This document shows positions 55,388 to 64,000 of a DNA stretch of 64,000 nucleotides, piece after piece. The notes below the pieces were generated by a model. The model saw only the letters and a program-made list of their open reading frames with translations. It searched no databases and was not told the origin of the DNA. Both the position numbers and the translations under genes were made by a program. The stretch is taken from NCBI GenBank assembly GCA_007258455.2, contig VDFB02193867.1, forward strand, positions 528,255,296 to 528,319,295. The letters run 5' to 3'. Origin of the DNA: Sequoia sempervirens. Lineage: Eukaryota; Streptophyta; Pinopsida; Cupressales; Cupressaceae. Each line of letters begins with the position of its first letter. Position 1 is the first letter of the stretch.

Positions 55388-56592
55388 GACTTCAAGATGT
55401 GGAGTTGGGGGTGGCTTCTTTGTAATGAGTCCTTGGAGAACTTCTGAAATGAGAGACTTGCATATGGTTGGCTTGGCTAGGGTGGTAGAAATGGATGAGG
55501 GATTATGGATTGGTGGACTAGGGTTAGATGGAGGAATGGGATTGAATGTAGGACTATGAGTAGATGGGGGATTAGGAGTGGATGGAGGACTAGGAGTAGA
55601 TGGATGAATGGGATTGGATGGAGGACTAGGAGTAGATGGAGGACTAGGATGGGATGGATGAATGGGATTGGATGGAGGACTAGGAGTAGATGTAGATGGG
55701 ATTGGATGGAGGGTTAAGGTAAGGATATTGGAGTGGTGAATTAAGATAGGGGGACATGGATTGTGGATTAGGACAAGAGGATATAGGTGGTGTAGTGGAA
55801 CAAGAGGTGTGGGGGATGGATTATAATAAGGGTATTGGGATGATGGATTAGGATGAGGATATGTGGATGTAGGATTAAGGTAAAAGGTGTGGATGTAGGA
55901 TTAGTATGGGAAGATTGGGAAAGAGGATTACGATAGGGGGACATGGATGGGGAATTGTAATAAGAGTATTGGGATGGAAAATTAGGATAAAGGATGATGA
56001 TGTAGATGAAGGACATGACAAATATGGGGATGAAGAAGATACTGGATATCCATTATCAAATGTGGCATAAGGAGCATGATTAGGCATGGATGAAGACATA
56101 ACAAGATAGCTCATAGGAGTAATTGGATTTTGGAAAGTGGGTGGAGAAAGCTTACTAGAGATGATAGTGTCAAGGGGATCTATGTCGTATACCTCTTGAT
56201 CAACAAGACTTTTGTTATCAGTGTCGACATAATTAGGATTTCCCTTGACCAGTATTGATGGAGGATGAGGATTCATGATGACGACAGGATAAAGAGGATG
56301 GATAAAATATTTTGGATGGGAACATATTAAAGCTCAAATCAGGATTTTGGTCAAGCTCATATCAGGATTGGACAAAAACTCAGATTAGGATGATTGGATG
56401 GGATTGCTTTTGATTTTGGTGGGATTCAATAGATAGATGATTGGATTGGGTAGATGATTTGATGAATTTGATTAAAGTACTAGATCAGTTTGATTGGATA
56501 GGATCAAATGATTAGATGATGTTGATTGGATAATTGTGATTAGATGAAGATGATTGTATGTATCTGATTAGAGGAATGGATTGGTTTGATTA
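55388..56592 (-). other. 5' part of the coding region or leader, low-complexity
   Basis: The plus strand reads as GGATGGAGGACTAGGAGTAGATG-type tandem units between about 55500 and 55720 (unit near 30-60 bp). The minus-strand frame 56276-55875 (MNPHPPSILVKGNPNYVDTD, then KSLVDQEVYDIDPLDTIISS) reads like genuine coding text and may be the original N-terminus upstream of 55387. Confidence 0.45.
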
Positions 56593-57040
56593 GATAGGAA
56601 GAAACAAAAGGTACCACTAGATAGAGCTCAAAAAAATGAGCAATTTTGATTTCTGAATGAAGTTGATTCGATGTACGATTTGTAAATGACAGCCCCGAGA
56701 AGTTAGGGGCGTGTCCACCCCACGGTGCGGGGCGTGGCCACCCTGGGATGGTCAAATTCTTGATAGGAGGAAATAGAAGGTACCACTAGATAGAGCTTGA
56801 AAAGATAAGCAACTTTGGTTTTTGGATGAAGTCGATTTGACATACGGTTTGTAAATAACAGCCCCGGGAAGTTAGGGGTGTGTCCACCCCACGATGCAGG
56901 GCGTGGCCACCCTGGGATGGTCAAATTATTGATAGGAGGAAATGGAAGGTACCACTAGATAGAGCTTGAAAAACTAAGCAACTTTGGTTTTTGGATGAAG
57001 TTGATTCAATGTACGGTTTGTAAATGATGGCCCCGGGAAG
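56593..57040 (-). repeat. 169-bp tandem repeat, about 2.6 copies
   Basis: Copies start GATAGGARGAAA at 56593, 56762 and 56931. Each has GGTACCACTAGATAGAGC, a GTACGGTTTGTAAATGA block and, in the first two, GGGGCGTGTCCACCCC plus CGTGGCCACCC, which can fold on themselves. It lies in the transcribed leader between primer site and coding region. Confidence 0.9.
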
Positions 57041-57410
57041 TTAAAGGGGCATAGTCAGCTTTCTATAGTAAATCAGGGGCATAGACAGCAAAATCAGGTG
57101 TGTTGACAGCTTTCTGCAGTAAATCAGGGGTGTTGATAGCAAAATCAGGGGCATTGACAGCAAAATTAGGGGTGTTGATAGCTTTCTACATTAAAATAGG
57201 GGCGCTTTCACCTTTCTGCAACAAAAATAGGGGCGCTTCTGCCTTTTTGCAGCAAAAATAGGGGCACTTCCACCTTTCTGCAGTAAAACAGGGGCGCTTC
57301 CACCTTTCTGCAACAAGACAGAGGGTGCTTCCACCTTTCTGCTGCAAAATAGAGGGCACTTCCGCCTTTCTGCAGCAAAACAGAGGGCACTTTCGCCTTT
57401 CTACGCTGAT
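57040..57410 (-). repeat. Minisatellite A of the leader (~30-33 bp unit)
   Basis: About ten degenerate units of the type GGGGCGCTTCCACCTTTCTG followed by CAGCAAAACA lie at 57190-57410, preceded by a related set with GGGGCATTGACAGCAAAATC (57050-57190). Confidence 0.88.
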
Positions 57411-57724
57411 TATGAGTGGTGTTTGGTGATGTAAATGGTAAAAATTATGACGTTCGCTAGGTGAGGGTATGGACTTTTGAATGGAATATGAGGAAATTAG
57501 AATGAACAGGCAGATTGAAGATGATTGTGGAGAATAAGTGGGGATTTATAATGGTTAAACGAAAGTTTGGAATGACAAGATGGAGGTTTAAAATAGTCAA
57601 ATGGAGGTCTTTGGAGGTTTAGAGTGACAAAACGAAGGCTTGGGATGATGAGATAATTGTTGGGAATGGTTAAATGATGGTTTAGAGGCTAAAAGGATCC
57701 AAATGGGGTAATTTCGGGTGTTCA

Positions 57725-57850
57725 GGAGGGCAAATTCGCCCCTCTGCAGTAAATTAGGGGCATAATCGCCCCATTGCGGTAAAAACAGGGGCGTAATCGC
57801 CCCACTACGGTAAAAATAAGGGCGTAATCACCTCACTGTGGTAAAAAAAA
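57725..57850 (-). repeat. Minisatellite B of the leader (~31 bp, hairpin unit), first block
   Basis: Four units of GGGGCGTAATCGCCCC followed by AYTRCGGTAAAAA. The core is a perfect 6-bp inverted repeat (GGGGCG / CGCCCC) around a 4-base loop; one unit here is perfect and the others carry one or two changes. Confidence 0.9.
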
Positions 57851-58650
57851 GGCTTGGTTTGATGCAAATGACTATGGAAAGGACTTTAAAATGATAATGA
57901 TAAGGCCAAATTGTCAAAATTTCACTGGTTTCTCACAATAAAACACTCTCAAGCAAACACAACCCTATGATTAGTGTTAAGGGTATGGCCAAAAAGGTTT
58001 TAATCTAGGATGCACAAGGTGACTAGGGAGTCCTCGATATACTCTCGGTACGTGAGGCACAACTGTGAACACTAGTCCATCACAAGCGTGAGTCGGGAAC
58101 CCCAGCGAGATACTGAAGGGCTTGGACCAACTCTTTACGTCTATCTAGGTATCACCCTAGCTTCGACGCTCTGCCAATTACGACGTGACTGGATTGGGGT
58201 ACAACTTTCGCTCTCCCCCCTTTATATACCCCATCGGTACGTGTGGTTGGAATCATCCCTTGGAGTGATAAAATCCCCAAGCAGGTCCCACTATAAAGAA
58301 AGCACTAACCGTCTCCAACTACTCCCCAGGCTTACACGAAGTGGAAGGGGAAAGCAAAAACAAGCTAATGCTCCCTTTGGGTAACACAAAAAGACAAGCA
58401 TAGCAAGCAATGAATATTACTCCCTCTAATTAAACTATGTTCTTAGATTAATGCAAACAACAAGGATATTTTAAAAAGTTTGAGCAAATGGATAGTCCTG
58501 CAAGCAAATGTTAGATGTTTTATCCTACTTTCTCCATCAACTTCACAAGAATATGCTGCAAAAAGTTAGCAAAAAAAACATGTATCCTTGTAAGAACAAT
58601 GTTAGGGAGAAAATAACAAAGAAAATCGAAGCCAAGATAATAGTTTTACC
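57851..58650 (-). other. Leader segment between repeat blocks
   Basis: Unique-looking DNA inside the element leader. The short frame at 58088-58384 has no family signature. Nothing else was recognised. Confidence 0.5.
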
Positions 58651-59400
58651 TTCCAAGGGGGCGCAGTCGCCCTTTTGTAGAAAATTAGGGGTGTAATCAT
58701 CTCACTGCAGTAAAAACAGGGGCGTAATCGCCTCACTGCAGCAAATCAGGGGCGTAATCGCCTCACTGCGGTAAAAATAGGGGTGTAATCGCCCCACTGT
58801 AGTAAAAATAGGGCCGTAATTGCCCCACTTCGAAAAAGTGTTAGCACAAATTTCAGCCCAGGGGGCGTAATCGCCTCACTGCAGTAAATGTTAGCACAAA
58901 AAACAATTCAGCCCAAGGGGGCGTAATCGCCTCAATGCAGTAAATGTTAGCACAAAAAACAATTTTCAGCCCAAGGGGGCATAATCACCTCACTGCAGTA
59001 AATGTTAGCACAAAAAACAATTTTCAGCCCAAGGGGGCGTAATCACCTCACTGCAGTAAATGTTAGTACAGAAAGTAGTTTCCAACCCAAGGGGGCATAA
59101 TCGCCTCACTGCAGTAAATGTTAGCACAAAAAACAATTTTCAGCGCAAGGGGGCATAATCGCCTCACTGCAATAAATGTTAGCACAAAAAGTAGTTTTCA
59201 GCCCAAAGGGGCATAATAACCTCACTGCAGTAAATGTTAGCACCAAAAAACAATTTTTAGCCAAGAAGGCGTAATCACCTCACTGTAGTAAAAATAGGGG
59301 CATGCTGCGGTAAAAATAGGGGCGTAATCGCCCCACTGCGGTAAAACAGGGGCGTAATCGCCCCATTGCGGTAAAAACAAGGGTGTAATTGCCCCAGTGC
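58651..59400 (-). repeat. Minisatellite B (second block) with a ~59-bp higher-order unit
   Basis: 58655-58850 and 59285-59400 hold ~31-bp hairpin units of the GGGGCGTAATCGCCCC type (two perfect copies near 59320 and 59350). Between them, 58855-59285 is a ~59-bp array: CAGCCCAAGGGGGCGTAATC, then GCCTCACTGCAGTAAATG, then TTAGCACAAAAAACAATTT, about seven copies. The longer unit contains the shorter hairpin core, so it arose by expansion of it. Confidence 0.9.
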
Positions 59401-59461
59401 GACATGTTCCTACAAAAATCTCAACAATAGCAAATGTGAAGTATAGGAACCCGTTTGTGGG

Positions 59462-59482
59462 TCCCACCAGGCGTGCCAGAAA
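59462..59482 (-). promoter_or_regulatory. Primer binding site of the 11.4-kb element
   Basis: On the minus strand the 5' LTR ends ...GGTACACA, followed by TT and then TCTGGCACGCCTGGTGGGAC. TGGCACGCCTGGTGGGAC is a typical tRNA 3'-end complement beginning TGG. Confidence 0.8.
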
Positions 59483-60731
59483 TGTGTACCTTAGAATTTT
59501 ACCCTACTCTAGTGTGCAAAATAACTAAAAATGTGAATGATAAAAGACTAAAGACACTTCAAGATTAGTCTAAAGAGTGATAAAACAAGAAGGAAAGTAG
59601 ATAAAACAAGATGCAAATGATTATACCTTCCTTGCTGTTGGAGACTCCTTGGTTGGCCCTTGATTTGGATGACTTTGTGTGCTCCTTAGATGACTTCTTG
59701 AGTGACTAAATGCAAGATCAACTTATGCAAAATGATTAGAATGGATGGCTAGATGATAGTGAATGAGTGAGAATGCAAATTGGCAGCATGTAGTTATAAA
59801 ATGGCTAAGTGTTGTAAATGCCCTTTGAGGAGGGGGTATTTATAGGAGAATTTGAATTCTCTAGAGAATTCAATGGTTGGGATTTATCCAACAAGGCCAA
59901 GATGAAAGGCTAAGGTGAGTTGAGGACTCACAAGCCCTCACATCTTGACATGTGGATTCTGAGATGGCTAAGAAGAGATGAGGTGTAAATGAGGTGGCCA
60001 AAAGGTACATGAGGTAGAGGAAGGACAAATACCTTTCAAGTACTTTGATGTGACCTTTCAATGATCACATGGGGAGGGGGAAAGCTTTGGGAGAATAAAA
60101 GTGAATTAAAAATTCACAATGATTGGAAGAATCTAGTAGATAAGACAATGTTCCCAAAAGGTGGGAGTTTGTCACATGTGCATGAGGTGACATGTCAAAG
60201 GTTCTAGAAGATGGATGGAAAAAGAAGATTCTAGAAGGAATAAAATGTGAATTAAAAATTCACATGGGGAAGAGAGGAGCCTAGGGTGAATAAAAAGGAA
60301 TTAAAAATTCCTTGGGGGATGGGGAGAGTTGACCAAGATACTAATTAGATTTGACTAATCAATGATTAAAGGATAATTAGGGGTTAATGTGGATTAGAAG
60401 CCAACTTACAAAAGTTGGAGGATGTGACACATCCTAATCAAGGATTAGGCATGTGCACATCCTTAATGAAGAGATTAGGAGATGGATTAGGATTAGATGA
60501 AAATGACATGTGAGGGATTAAATAAATGTAATATTTATTTAATTCATTTGATAAAAAGGGGATTAAGGAGGGTAAGATATTTAATTATTAATTAAATACC
60601 TTAAGGATTTGATAGAATTAAGGATATTAATTAAATAATAGTAATATTACTTAATTAACTTGGATAAGAGGATGTTTAGGTGAAAAGTGATAAATTTGGA
60701 TAAATTAAGTGTCTAAATTTGGATGTCTACA
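59483..60731 (-). repeat. 5' LTR of the 11.4-kb element
   Basis: 1249-bp direct repeat of 49291-50511, bordered on the right by GTTGT. The minus-strand TATA box TATAAATA at 59837-59844 is conserved in the other LTR. Confidence 0.93.
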
Positions 60732-60736
60732 GTTGT

Positions 60737-61307
60737 TATCATTAATTTCATTGATGAAGGTTATTAAATGTATATGTTGAAGATATTGAGAAAATTGTAA
60801 TTGAAAAAGGTTGCAGTTATTCAGTGGTTGCTCTAGGGTTTACTCCAGGATTTGATCCTATGTTTGTGTGGTTTATATATGATGATCATGGTTGTTGGAA
60901 GTTTTTATATCCAAATTTTTGGTTTTTGGATTGTTGTATAGTGCGAGTTATGTTCACCAATTGTGAATTGTTTTTTTTAGGGTATCTGGCTAAGGTACAT
61001 GAGAAATGTAGTTGCTATAAATTTCTTCTTGTTTGTTGTTTATGTCTTGTGGTTTTGAAGTTAAGTTGATATGATAATGTTGAAGATAATTTTGTTGTCT
61101 AGAAAGATTGGATTGTGTTAAGGGTTGCATGTGCTTAATTGTTCTATGTGTTTTACATTGTTTTGGCCAACCTTATGTCAAACACTACTTGTGAAGTTCA
61201 TGAAAAGTATTGGGACTTAATTGGGTCCTTATCAAGCGTGTGTTTGGGTTGCCCTCATTCTAATTCCACCCTAAAATATTTTGGTGCCAACCTAATTTGA
61301 ATTTAAA
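60737..61307 (+). other. Unassigned DNA upstream of the copia LTR
   Basis: This continues the sequence interrupted by the 11.4-kb element. A plus-strand frame (60824-61069, MVALGFTPGFDPMFVWFIYD...) is Phe/Cys/Leu-rich with no family signature and is not accepted as a gene. Part of it may belong to the copia LTR, whose start is uncertain. Confidence 0.4.
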
Positions 61308-61983
61308 TGTTGAATTTTCAACTTTGGATATGTTTCAAAGTCGAAGATAGTATAAATACAAGATGGGATATTGGTGAAATGTGTACAAAGAGATAATGAA
61401 AATAAATAGAGAAACATAGATGCAAATTAGATGTGAAAAATTGTGTATGTAATTCGATTTTGGTAGATCAGTGCAAAATCTAATTGATGAGTTTTCAGAT
61501 GCAGTGAGTTGAAGGTGTAGTCTATCATTCATGCATGTTTGCAAGTGATTGAGTGGATCAGGGTGGAAATATTTATTGCATTGAGATTGTCTTCTCTCTC
61601 TAACATATCTCTTCTATCTTCTTTGTATATGTGTGGCAGTGAGCCCTCTGGGTAGTTAACTCTTGTTGGATAGTGAGTCCTGATCCAGACAATGAGTTTT
61701 ATTTTGGTAGTGAGCCTTCTCTAGTAGTGATCCCTTTTAATCAATTTTGATATTCTTTATATTGTGAGCTAATTCTCACCAAGTTTTTTTTCTTATTAGT
61801 TTTTCCCCGTAAATCTAGTGTTATTATGTATGTGTGTTGTTTTCCAGTTTCTGCCTTTGCACTTAATGATTAATCATTTTAGCAAAGTAAAGGATTTGTA
61901 ATTGATCTAGTTTTTGATGGATGTTTTAAATTTTAAATTTTTTCACTACTGATTCACCCCCCTCTCAGTTGTACTGTTCAACA
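61308..61983 (+). repeat. 5' LTR of the right copia relic (start uncertain)
   Basis: The end is firm: ...GTACTGTTCAACA at 61983, followed by the primer site ATCGGTATCAGAG. A start at TGTTGAATTT (61308) would give matching ends TGTTGAA/TTCAACA and 676 bp, but TGTTGAAG at 61078 is also possible. TATAAATA at 61351-61358 is a probable promoter. From 61657 on it is the inverted copy of the LTR at 12997-13323. Confidence 0.6.
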
Positions 61984-62041
61984 ATCGGTATCAGAGTTTG
62001 GTTCCTTGGAAGAGAGCTTAATCTCTTAAGGAAGGTCTAGG

Positions 62042-63579
62042 ATGCTAGGAAAAATCACATTTGAGTCTCCTAGGTTCAATAGAACTAATTATTCTATTTG
62101 GAAAATATAGATCATGGAAGGATATCTAGAGTATTGTGGATATTAGGTTGAGAAAGCTTATAAGACTACTTACACTCCTCCTCTTGATGGTCCAAGTACA
62201 GCTAATGAAATCAAGGCACATGAATCAAATGATAAGGTGAAGTTCATTTTGAAGAATAGTCTTTCACTTTCTAAGTTGATTAAAGTTCAAATTTTGAAAA
62301 CCGCTAAAGAAGTCTAGGATGCTTTAGAAAAGATACACGATAGAGATGAAAAGGTCAAAGAAGAAAAGTTGTAGAATTTGGAGGCATAGTTTGAGGTCAT
62401 GCATATTTTTGAAGATGAGAACATTAAATCTTATGTATAGAGAGTGGATGAGCTGGTAGGAAAAATGCAAGGACGGTACTACAGTAGATGAATCTATGAT
62501 TGTAAAGAAGATTCTTAGAACTCTCCCTAATGCATACAGTGAAAAGGTATCTACTATTGAAGAATATGTGAATTACAAGACTTACTCTAAAGATTAGCTA
62601 TTGGGAGCTCTAACATCTTATGAGATGAGAAATCAAATTTGAGAAATGGATCCAAATTAGAAACTGCTTTTAAGGATACAAGAGATGAAGATTTGTATGA
62701 ATAAAACCTTGATGAAGTAGAAGTTAACTTTGTGAGAAGGAGAAAGAAAGGTTCCAATAAGTATGAAGGTAAGTTATCCTTTAAATGCTTTAGTTGTGGA
62801 GGAATATGTCATTATGCTTTGAGATGTCCAAAAAGAGCTAAGAGGAATAAACAAAGATTTAGCAAAGAAAAAAAGGTAAAAAGATCAACAGAGCATATTA
62901 TGTGAATGGGGATGCTAGTATTTCTAATGATGAATCTAATTATGGAGATTTTTATGACAATGAATGCTTTTTCTTGGCTATAAAGGATGAACCTACTTTT
63001 GCTAGTTCTGAAAGATAGGTGAAGGAATGCCCTCTAAAGAAAGATAAAGATGAAGATATTGTAATCTCTTCCCTACATGATAAATAGGAAAAGAACTATT
63101 GGGTTGTTGACAGTAGCTATTCACATCACATGGCTAGTGATAAGAGTAAGTTCATTAAACTTGAAAAATATGATGGAGTCTTAGTTATGTTTGGAGATGA
63201 TACTAGTGCTAAGATTTGTGGGATAGGTTCAGTAAGTTTTGATGGCAAGCATAATACTAATGATGTCAACTATGTTAAGGGTTTAAGGCATAATCTCTTG
63301 AGTGTTGGATAGATGTATAGTAAGGGATATGATCTTGTATTTAAGGATGAGAGATGTGAAATCAGGAAAGGATCTGAAATAGTGATTGTTGTAGGAAAGA
63401 AGTCTTAAGGAAATATATATCAACTTAAGGGTGCTAATGGATGTTTCTTTATGAATTAGATTAATGAAATTTGGTTATGGCACCAGAGAATGTGTCATAT
63501 GAACTTTGATAACATGGTGAGGATCAGTGTAGTACAAGTTATGAGAGATTTACCAAGGACTACAAAGACTGTTAATGCT
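62042..63579 (+). pseudogene. Ty1-copia Gag-zinc knuckle-protease relic (plus-strand copy)
   Basis: The start is ATG at 62042, about 50 bp after the primer site: MLGKITFESPRFNRTNYSIW. Gag continues to SYV-stop-RVDELVGKM, then a frameshift. The knuckle CFSCGGICHYALRC lies near 62780-62825. The protease reads YWVVDSSYSHHMASDKSKF (63098-63155) and HNLLSVG at 63312. GAG-pre-integrase runs on with YSKGYDLVF, LKGANGCFF and MCHMNFDNMV to the junction with the nested LTR at 63580. In-frame stops include TAG where the family has W or Q (EV-stop-DALEKIH, KL-stop-NLEA-stop-FEV, SVG-stop-MYSKG) and two TAA for Q. It is the same decayed segment as 11401-12938. Confidence 0.92.
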
Positions 63580-64000
63580 TGTGCCAAAGAAAAAAGGACC
63601 CTTTGCTTGACATGAGATTAATTGGACTCAATGAGGCCTTGATTCAGGTGTTGTGAGGCATTTTATGCATCCACAGTAGGTCTTGGAACCTTGCAAATTG
63701 AATAATATGCTTCTAAAAATGTCTTGTAAAGGTGTTGTAAAGTATTGTAAAGGATTTTCACACTTTTCTAGACTTAATTAACCTATTTCTCTTTAATTCA
63801 ACATTATAAAATGTGCTTAATAGCATTATCAAATCAATCTAGAAAGATCTTATTGCAAACTTAATGATAAACTAGTGTTGTAGTATGATGTACACATTCA
63901 CATTAGTTTTTGTGCCTTTCTAGGCTGTGGACCTAATTTTAGTGTTTTAAAGTGTATTTAATCACATTTTCACATTGATTTCTATGTCCCAAGCCATATT
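63580..64000 (+). repeat. Partial LTR of the nested element, inverted copy
   Basis: Reverse complement of 10980-11400. Starts TGTGCCAAAG directly after AATGCT of the copia frame, the same junction as at 11400/11401. It runs out of the window. Confidence 0.93.

Larger units (their letters stand above)
49291..60731 (-). mobile_element. Complete 11.4-kb non-autonomous LTR retrotransposon
   Basis: LTRs are 49291-50511 and 59483-60731. Both begin TGTGTACYTTAG or similar and end ATGTCTACA, in plus orientation. GTTGT flanks both sides (49286-49290 and 60732-60736). The minus strand shows a polypurine tract (AAAGAGGGGCAAAA) before the left LTR and a primer site (TGGCACGCCTGGTGGGACCC) two or three bases after the right LTR, so the element runs right to left. 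The interior (about 9 kb) holds a tandem-repeat leader, one Pro/Ser-rich coding region with a G-patch, and a purine-rich low-complexity 3' part. No capsid knuckle, protease, reverse transcriptase or integrase was recognised. It resembles large retrotransposon derivatives that depend on enzymes from other elements. Confidence 0.93.
61657..64000 (+). repeat. Right arm of the 2,344-bp inverted repeat
   Basis: Reverse-complement partner of 10980-13323 with constant coordinate sum 74980. It contains the copia LTR end, primer site, Gag, zinc knuckle and protease, the AGCAT junction and 421 bp of the nested element's LTR. The window ends inside the repeat. Confidence 0.93.

Noticed and set aside
57040..59400. 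CRISPR-like regular repeats
   Set aside because: Units are contiguous or degenerate without unique equal-length spacers, no cas genes exist, and the context is a plant LTR element.
60824..61069. 81-codon Phe/Cys/Leu-rich plus-strand frame
   Set aside because: AT-rich composition, no motif, and possible overlap with the copia LTR.

Overview
The window is nuclear DNA of a seed plant, most likely a conifer or other gymnosperm. The evidence is an intron-bearing EDS1-family immune gene, several nested LTR retrotransposons with plant-type primer sites, two tRNA-type SINEs, and a Penelope-like reverse transcriptase of the kind reported in conifers (Dryad elements). There is no bacterial, phage or organelle gene order. 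One 100-N assembly gap lies at 13324-13423. Gene density is very low: one gene looks intact, and nearly everything else is transposon or unassigned AT-rich DNA.

Layout. 1-2460: unassigned DNA with a full SINE (874-1020) framed by a 19-bp target duplication. 2460-13323: a decayed minus-strand Ty1-copia element (integrase at 2650-3579; Gag, zinc knuckle and protease at 11401-12938; LTR up to the gap). It is split by a complete non-autonomous minus-strand LTR element at 3580-11400 (duplication AGCAT) that carries only a gag-like stretch, an aspartic protease and a clipped G-patch. 13424-16330: unassigned. 16330-17610: Penelope-like reverse transcriptase relic. 18242-18388: a 147-bp fragment of an EDS1 exon. 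18560-25820: a Ty3-gypsy element with both LTRs and duplication CTGGG, itself carrying a ~0.8-kb terminal-inverted-repeat insert in its integrase. 25821-26900: GC-richer unassigned DNA continuous with 18400-18559 before that insertion.

29192-33483: the EDS1-like gene, four coding exons, 632 codons, with Ser-His-Asp lipase residues and an intact EP domain. Its introns hold a tandem duplication and a 93-nt exon-like segment with an in-frame stop. 34045-39702: a second SINE, a palindrome cluster, an unrecognised decayed coding region, a gypsy gag relic with its LTR, and short tandem duplications. 39703-49290: AT-rich DNA without a recognisable gene, apart from one doubtful exon at 45289-45510.

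49291-60731: a complete 11.4-kb non-autonomous LTR element on the minus strand (duplication GTTGT) with a proline/serine-rich coding region, a G-patch, and a long leader full of tandem repeats that encode GC-rich hairpins. 60737-64000: a copia LTR and Gag-protease relic on the plus strand. From 61657 to the window end it is an inverted copy of 10980-13323, with constant coordinate sum 74980. The copy includes the junction with the nested element, so it is either a very recent inverted duplication or an assembly artefact. The genes do not form a pathway. The only host function visible is EDS1-type immune signalling, embedded in layers of retrotransposon insertion.
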